From: Syntrophomonas sp. UBA1368
GTDB lineage: Bacteria; Bacillota; Syntrophomonadia; Syntrophomonadales; Syntrophomonadaceae
DNA: 9,634 bases
Direction of reading: 5' to 3'
NCBI GenBank assembly: GCA_002305965.1
Contig: DBRM01000070.1
Span: 2,686-12,319, forward strand
Part shown: positions 5,507 through 9,634 of the stretch, in pieces
How positions within the stretch are numbered: position 1 is the first letter of the stretch
How the letters are laid out: each line of letters begins with the position of its first letter
The notes under the pieces: model-generated
The model's database searches: none
Told to the model about the DNA's origin: nothing
Seen by the model: only the letters and a program-made list of their open reading frames with translations
Made by a program: the position numbers and the translations under genes

Positions 5507-6823
5507 ATGTATATCGACCCAATCATTTGCCAATTCCCTGAGGCATTGGATGAAGATCGTTTTATTATTGCGACTTATTATTGTGCCACCAAAGCCAATA
5601 CCAACATGTTGAAGTTCGCGGCGGCGCTTGCGGTTGAACAGACCACCGGAACCTGGCTGAAGGTTCCGGCTGAAACCCCTGCAGTGCGCGAGCGTTGTAT
5701 CGGCCGTGTAGTCGGGGTTTATGAAACTCCTTCCTATCAGATTGAAATCCCTGCAGATGTAACTGAGAGACATTTCATTATTCGTATTGCTTTCCCCTGG
5801 GCGAATTTCGGACCTCAGTTTGCCATGATGCTGAGTTCGGTGATTGGCAACATCTCCAGTTCAGGAAAAGTAAAATTGGTTGATTTGGAGTTCCCCAAGA
5901 AATTCCTGGCTGAATTCCAGGGCCCTAAATTTGGCGTACAGGGCGTCAGGGACCTTTTGGGAGTCCATGATCGCCCCCTGCTAAACAACATGATCAAACC
6001 CTGTACCGGTTTGGATGCAGCTACCACTGCCGAACTGGCTTATGAGTCAGCCATAGGCGGGGTCGACATTATCAAGGACGATGAACTGGTAGCCGATGCG
6101 CCTCACTGCCGGCTGCTGGACCGGGTAAAAGCGGTTATGGCCGCAATAAAGCGGGCTGATGAGGAAAAGGGCGAAAAAACCCTTTATGCCTTTAACATCA
6201 CCGATCGGACTGACAAGCTGAAGGACAATGCCTATCGTGCCATTGAAAATGGAGCCAACTGTTTGATGGTGAATTATTTTACCATCGGTTTGGATGCTTC
6301 CCGGATGCTGGCCGAAGATCCTAATATCAACGTACCGATTTTGGCTCATTCCGATTTTACCGGTGCGGTTTATGAATCTTCCTGGTCAGGCATGAGTGCG
6401 AACCTGATCGGCGCCAAACTGCCGCGTCTGGCGGGCCTGGATATGATCATCGGCCTGACCCCCTACGGGAAATTCCCCATCATGATGGATACCTTTATTG
6501 GCATGGGCTATCAAATGCTTTCGCCCCTCCATAATATTAAGCCGGTTTTCCCCATGCCAGGCGGTGGAACCACCCAGGGTCATGTGGAAGACATCATCAA
6601 GAAGTTTGGCAATGACATAATTATCGCAGCCGGTGGGGCGATCCACGGTCATCCCATGGGGCCGGCCTCAGGAGCCAGAGCATTCCGCCAGGCCATCGAT
6701 GCGGTCCTGGGCGGTATGAGTTTGGAAGAAGCGGGACAGCAGTATAAAGAACTCGGTCTGGCATTGGAAGCCTGGGGGATCTATTCTGAATCCCAAGGCG
6801 GGATTTTTGATTTAAAGGGCTAA
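5507..6823 (+). CDS. RuBisCO-like protein (type IV RuBisCO large-subunit homolog)
   Basis: A 438-residue protein with the RuBisCO N-terminal alpha/beta domain (about 1-135) and C-terminal TIM barrel. Conserved positions include IKPCTGL (K164, equivalent to spinach K175), GGVDIIKDDEL (K190, D192, E193, equivalent to the carbamylated K201, D203, E204) and AHSDFTGA (H281, likely H294). The phosphate-binding glycines are GGGTT (352-356) and AAGGAIHGHPMG (374-385). Changes from true RuBisCO are clear: K177 is Cys166, R295 is Ser282, and loop 6 with HSGT-VVGK is replaced by LTPYGK. CO2 fixation is therefore not expected. The Mg-enolising core is intact, as in RuBisCO-like enolases, isomerases and decarboxylases (methionine salvage; 3-oxo-isoapionate-4-phosphate decarboxylase). 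It is the first gene of the operon, with GGAGG before ATG 5507. The substrate is unknown. Confidence 0.9.
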   Translation: MYIDPIICQFPEALDEDRFIIATYYCATKANTNMLKFAAALAVEQTTGTWLKVPAETPAVRERCIGRVVGVYETPSYQIEIPADVTERHFIIRIAFPWANFGPQFAMMLSSVIGNISSSGKVKLVDLEFPKKFLAEFQGPKFGVQGVRDLLGVHDRPLLNNMIKPCTGLDAATTAELAYESAIGGVDIIKDDELVADAPHCRLLDRVKAVMAAIKRADEEKGEKTLYAFNITDRTDKLKDNAYRAIENGANCLMVNYFTIGLDASRMLAEDPNINVPILAHSDFTGAVYESSWSGMSANLIGAKLPRLAGLDMIIGLTPYGKFPIMMDTFIGMGYQMLSPLHNIKPVFPMPGGGTTQGHVEDIIKKFGNDIIIAAGGAIHGHPMGPASGARAFRQAIDAVLGGMSLEEAGQQYKELGLALEAWGIYSESQGGIFDLKG

Positions 6824-6861
6824 GCTTGATATCAAGAAAAATAAATAGGAGGTATATCGAA

Positions 6862-7704
6862 ATGGCTAAGCAGTATACGAGAGAACAGGTTTTGGAAAGG
6901 ATCAAAAAAAGTGTTGATGCAGGCAAGCCGGTTATTATTGCGGGTGCAGGCACGGGTATCTCCGGTAAATTTGCTGAAAAGGGCGGTGCAGACCTCGTAG
7001 GCGTATATAATTCCGGTCTTTACCGCATGGATGGGAATGGTTCCCTGGCCGGATTAATGCCTTACGGCAATGCCAATCAGATCGTAATTGATCTGGCACA
7101 CAGGGTATTTCCGCAAATTCAGGAGGCACCCATGATTGCAGGGATCTGTGGATCCGACCCGACCCGGGAAATGAAACCGTACCTTAAATATTTGATCGAT
7201 TTGGGATTCTCGGCTGTGATGAATTTCCCCACGGTGGGGCTGATTGATGGCCGCTTCCGTCAGGAACTGGAAGATACCGGTATGGGTTATGGTAAGGAAA
7301 TAGCAACTCTCAAGCTGGCAGCAGAACTGGGCATGTTTACGATTGCCTATGCTTTCAACGAAGAGGAAGCCGAAATGGTCGGACAGGCGGGTATGGACGT
7401 CATGATTTGCCATATGGGGCTGACCACCGGCGGAGCCATCGGTTCAAAATTCTCGGAAAAAGTTTCTCTGGAAGATGCGGCAGCGTTGGTTAACCGTATG
7501 TCTGAAGCAGCTCGCAAGGGGAACCCCAATGTTATAATCTTTGCCCATGGCGGTCCTATATCCTCGCCGCAGGATACCGCTTATATCTATGAACACACCG
7601 ATTCGGTAGGATTCCTGGGTGCTTCCAGTATTGAACGTATTCCTATTGAAGTACCTCTTACAGAAGCAGTCAAAGACTTCAAAAATCAATCCCTGAAAAA
7701 ATAA
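6862..7704 (+). CDS. TIM-barrel protein of the phosphoenolpyruvate hydrolase family (copy 1)
   Basis: A 280-residue complete protein resembling the family annotated as 'phosphoenolpyruvate hydrolase' / TIM-barrel signal transduction (PF09370), also the C-terminal half of plant Tm-1. Motifs in order are PVIIAGAGTGISGK (23-36), AEKGGADLVGVYNSG (38-52), MPYGNAN (66-72), AGICGSDP (93-100), NFPTVGLIDGRFR (121-133), ETGMGY-like EDTGMGY (137-143), CHMGLTTGG (183-191) and FAHGGPISSP near 228. All look intact. The start at 6862 is set by TAGGAGGT at 6846-6853; an in-frame TTG upstream has no such support. It follows the RuBisCO-like gene by 38 nt and precedes the Tm-1-like gene by 30 nt. The family name comes from distant similarity to PEP mutase-like enzymes. 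The real reaction is not known to me; a carbon-carbon or carbon-phosphorus bond reaction on a ketoacid is a guess. Confidence 0.85.
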   Translation: MAKQYTREQVLERIKKSVDAGKPVIIAGAGTGISGKFAEKGGADLVGVYNSGLYRMDGNGSLAGLMPYGNANQIVIDLAHRVFPQIQEAPMIAGICGSDPTREMKPYLKYLIDLGFSAVMNFPTVGLIDGRFRQELEDTGMGYGKEIATLKLAAELGMFTIAYAFNEEEAEMVGQAGMDVMICHMGLTTGGAIGSKFSEKVSLEDAAALVNRMSEAARKGNPNVIIFAHGGPISSPQDTAYIYEHTDSVGFLGASSIERIPIEVPLTEAVKDFKNQSLKK

Positions 7705-7720
7705 AACGGTTGGAAAGAAA

Positions 7721-7726
7721 GGGAGG
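7721..7726 (+). promoter_or_regulatory. Ribosome binding site fixing a TTG start
   Basis: GGGAGG sits 8 nt before the TTG at 7735. No ATG or GTG lies at a suitable distance, and the family N-terminus (ILVAGILDTKGEE) follows directly. The TTG is therefore the likely start of the Tm-1-like gene. Confidence 0.75.
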
Positions 7727-7734
7727 CGGACGCA

Positions 7735-9072
7735 TTGAAGCCGAAAATTCTGGTTGCGGGAATTCTTGATACCAAAGGAGAAGAAATCAAATATATCGCT
7801 CAACAGGTGGCAGCGGCCGGTGCCCAACCTACCATTCTGGAGCTGAGTGTCGGCAAGGAAGTTGGCTGGGCGGATATCGGATTAAGTGAAATTCTAAAAG
7901 GAATCGATAAAACTCCGGAGGATCTTTATAAGGTAGATCGCCATCAAGCTTCCGCCTGGGTTACCGAAGCGGCCATCAAATATGTTGGCGGCCTGGTAAA
8001 TCAGGGAGAAGTAGATGGTATCATTGCCTGTGGAGGATCCATGGGGGCCAGTATAGCAACTGCGATTATGCAGTGTATGCCGATCGGCATTCCCAAATTA
8101 ATGGCCACCACCATGACCTCAGGAGATGTCCGGCCTTATGTCGGCACCAAAGATATTTGCATGATGTACCCCATCGCTGAAGCAGGCATCAATTCTCTGA
8201 CCAAGCGAATCCTGACCAATGCTGCCGGCGCCATCGTCGGCATGGCTCAATCTCCACCCATTGATACCTCAAATGATAAACCCATGATTGGCTGCATGAT
8301 GTTTGGCGTCACCACCCCCTGTGTACTAAGAGCTTCAAAAATTATGGAAGATCATGGCTACGAGGTAATGATCAACCACGCCATTGGATCAGGCGGACTG
8401 TCGATGGAGCAACTGATTGAGGATGGCTTTATCGAAGGAATTTTGGACATAACTACCCATGAAATTGCTGATGAAATGCTGGGAGGGGTTCTCAGTGCCG
8501 GTCCGGACCGATTGACCGCTGCCAGCCGTAAAGGGATTCCGCAAGTGGTTGCACCGGGAGGACTGGATTTGATCAACTTTGGGCCCAAGGATACGGTGCC
8601 GGAACATTATATGCAGCAAACCAACTTGCCGGGACGTTCCCTGTACGAGCATAATCCGGCGGTGACTTGTGTCGGGATTCTTCCTGATGAAGCCTATAGA
8701 ATCGCCGAGAACATGGCTAAAAAATTGAACCAGTCTCAGGGCCCCACAGCCATCTGTGTGCCGATGCGGGGCTGGGGAGCATGTGATCTTGGGGCTCCCG
8801 ATAAAGATCTGGGGTGGGCAGGCCCCGAGGCCGGACCGACCTGGGTCGCTGATCCCGAAAAACCGGAATGGTCCTTAAGAAGCCAGCGTTTTCTTCAAGG
8901 AATGAAAGATTTTCTGGATCTAAGCAAACCCAATATAGAACTGATAGTGGTCGACAAGCATATGAATGAGCCGGAGTTCGCAGATTTGATGGCCGGTATT
9001 CTCAAGGATATGCTGGATGGCAACTGGAAAAAGAATTCACGCAGCAATCTGCCCTATGCACAATCAGTCTAA
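7735..9072 (+). CDS. Tm-1-like ATP-binding protein (UPF0261 family)
   Basis: A 445-residue protein that fits full-length UPF0261 (PF06792), the N-terminal half of tomato Tm-1. It begins KILVAGILDTKGEEI with nucleotide-fold features, then GIIACGGSMGASIATA (96-110), KLMATTMTSGDVRPYVGTKD (121-140) and ILTNAAGAIVGMA. The second domain contains KPMIGCMMFGVTTPCV, GSGGLSMEQLI, TTHEIADEMLGGVLSAGPDRL, GIPQVVAPGGLDLINFGP and a C-terminal DKHMNEPEFAD. In plants this half binds a viral helicase, with ATP; the bacterial role is unassigned. The start is TTG with GGGAGG 8 nt upstream. It lies between two TIM-barrel genes with gaps of 30 and 14 nt, so translation coupling and a functional complex are plausible. 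C-terminal to the conserved domain only a short polar tail remains. Confidence 0.9.
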   Translation: MKPKILVAGILDTKGEEIKYIAQQVAAAGAQPTILELSVGKEVGWADIGLSEILKGIDKTPEDLYKVDRHQASAWVTEAAIKYVGGLVNQGEVDGIIACGGSMGASIATAIMQCMPIGIPKLMATTMTSGDVRPYVGTKDICMMYPIAEAGINSLTKRILTNAAGAIVGMAQSPPIDTSNDKPMIGCMMFGVTTPCVLRASKIMEDHGYEVMINHAIGSGGLSMEQLIEDGFIEGILDITTHEIADEMLGGVLSAGPDRLTAASRKGIPQVVAPGGLDLINFGPKDTVPEHYMQQTNLPGRSLYEHNPAVTCVGILPDEAYRIAENMAKKLNQSQGPTAICVPMRGWGACDLGAPDKDLGWAGPEAGPTWVADPEKPEWSLRSQRFLQGMKDFLDLSKPNIELIVVDKHMNEPEFADLMAGILKDMLDGNWKKNSRSNLPYAQSV

Positions 9073-9086
9073 CGAGGTGGGTAATA

Positions 9087-9634
9087 ATGGCGCAAAAATA
9101 TTCTCGTGAACAAATCAGGGAAAGACTGTACGCTCAAAATAAAGCCGGTCACCCGGTGCTGATGTTCGGTGCGGGAACCGGTTTGACCGCCAAATGCGCT
9201 GAAAAGGGCGGAGCTGATCTTATCGGGGTTTACTCCACCGCCATCTATCGCATGCGCGGCCTGCCTTCCCTGCTGGCCTGGATGCCCTATAGCAATGCCA
9301 ATGAGCATTTACTGAATATGGCCCGGGAGATTCTGCCCATTGTTAAAAATACGCCCTGCATTGCGGGGATTGGAGCTCACGATCCGGCTTTGGACCTGGA
9401 TGACTTCCTGGACACGGTGATGAAGGCAGGTTTTTCGGGTGTGACCAACGAACCGTTTGTCGGGTTGTACGGCAAATATTTTGCCGACCAACTGGAGCGT
9501 GCCGGATTGGGTTTTTCCTGTGAAGTCGAATTGATCCGCCGGGCCAGAGCCAAGGATATTTTTACGGTTGCCTGGGCTATGTCGCCTGAGGAGGCGCATG
9601 CCATGGCCGAGGCAGGAGCGGATGTCATCGGGGC
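9087..9634 (+). CDS. TIM-barrel protein of the phosphoenolpyruvate hydrolase family (copy 2), 3' end cut off
   Basis: The first 182 codons are visible; by copy 1, about 100 residues are missing. It is collinear with copy 1 without gaps over the visible part. Shared blocks are GAGTG (28-32), AEKGGADL (38-45), YRM, MPY.NAN (66-72), AGI and DP (93-100). The otherwise conserved NFPTVGLIDG is changed to NEPFVGLYGK (121-130), CGSDP to GAHDP, and TGMGY to AGLGF. This copy has probably changed substrate or become a partner subunit. GAGGTGG at 9074-9080 lies 6 nt before the ATG, and the gene begins 14 nt after the Tm-1-like stop, at the end of the visible operon. Whether further genes follow cannot be seen. 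Confidence 0.85.
   Translation, partial: MAQKYSREQIRERLYAQNKAGHPVLMFGAGTGLTAKCAEKGGADLIGVYSTAIYRMRGLPSLLAWMPYSNANEHLLNMAREILPIVKNTPCIAGIGAHDPALDLDDFLDTVMKAGFSGVTNEPFVGLYGKYFADQLERAGLGFSCEVELIRRARAKDIFTVAWAMSPEEAHAMAEAGADVIG

Noticed and set aside
5507..6823. Genuine CO2-fixing RuBisCO large subunit (form II/III)
   Set aside because: Key residues equivalent to K177 and R295 and the HSGT/loop-6 region are replaced, and the protein sits with unrelated catabolic-type genes without phosphoribulokinase or AMP-pathway genes.

Overview
The window looks like a chromosomal segment of an anaerobic Bacillota (Firmicutes) bacterium, either Clostridia or the Negativicutes/Sporomusa side. This rests on the strong AGGAGG-type ribosome binding sites, AT-rich intergenic regions with sigma-A-like promoters, paired Rrf2 regulators, a CymR-like protein and a SorC-type regulator. 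I cannot name the species. No rRNA, tRNA, CRISPR array, insertion sequence or phage gene is visible.

Region 1 (1-3228) is a cysteine/methionine sulfur locus. On the minus strand lie a CymR-like Rrf2 repressor (888-1325) and, downstream of it, metY (O-acetylhomoserine sulfhydrylase, cut by the left edge). Divergent from them is cysK (1645-2577). Its long leader carries a near-consensus promoter, an Rrf2-type operator candidate at the transcription start, and an unannotated 22-codon ORF rich in C-terminal cysteine codons (1518-1586). Converging on cysK is a second Rrf2 regulator with three IscR-like cysteines (2602-3057). A 40-codon small ORF (3106-3228) lies upstream of it under its own good promoter. 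A related ATAGG(G)AA motif recurs at three sites in this region, which suggests one regulon.

Region 2 (3229-4328) is a mostly non-coding, AT-rich stretch followed by a stand-alone PHP-family phosphatase of the histidinol-phosphatase type.

Region 3 (4410-9634) is the most interesting part. A SorC/DeoR-family effector-binding regulator is followed by a perfect 44-bp palindrome (terminator, attenuator or operator) and then a tight four-gene operon. The operon encodes a type IV RuBisCO-like protein, a TIM-barrel protein of the 'phosphoenolpyruvate hydrolase' family, a Tm-1-like/UPF0261 ATP-binding protein, and a second, diverged copy of the TIM-barrel protein (cut by the right edge). The two protein types correspond to the two halves of the plant Tm-1 protein. 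Together with the SorC regulator and the RuBisCO-like enolase/decarboxylase fold, this suggests a catabolic pathway for an unidentified phosphorylated sugar acid or ketose. I know of no assigned pathway with this exact gene set. A link to the nearby sulfur genes, through methylthio-sugar salvage, is possible but unproven.
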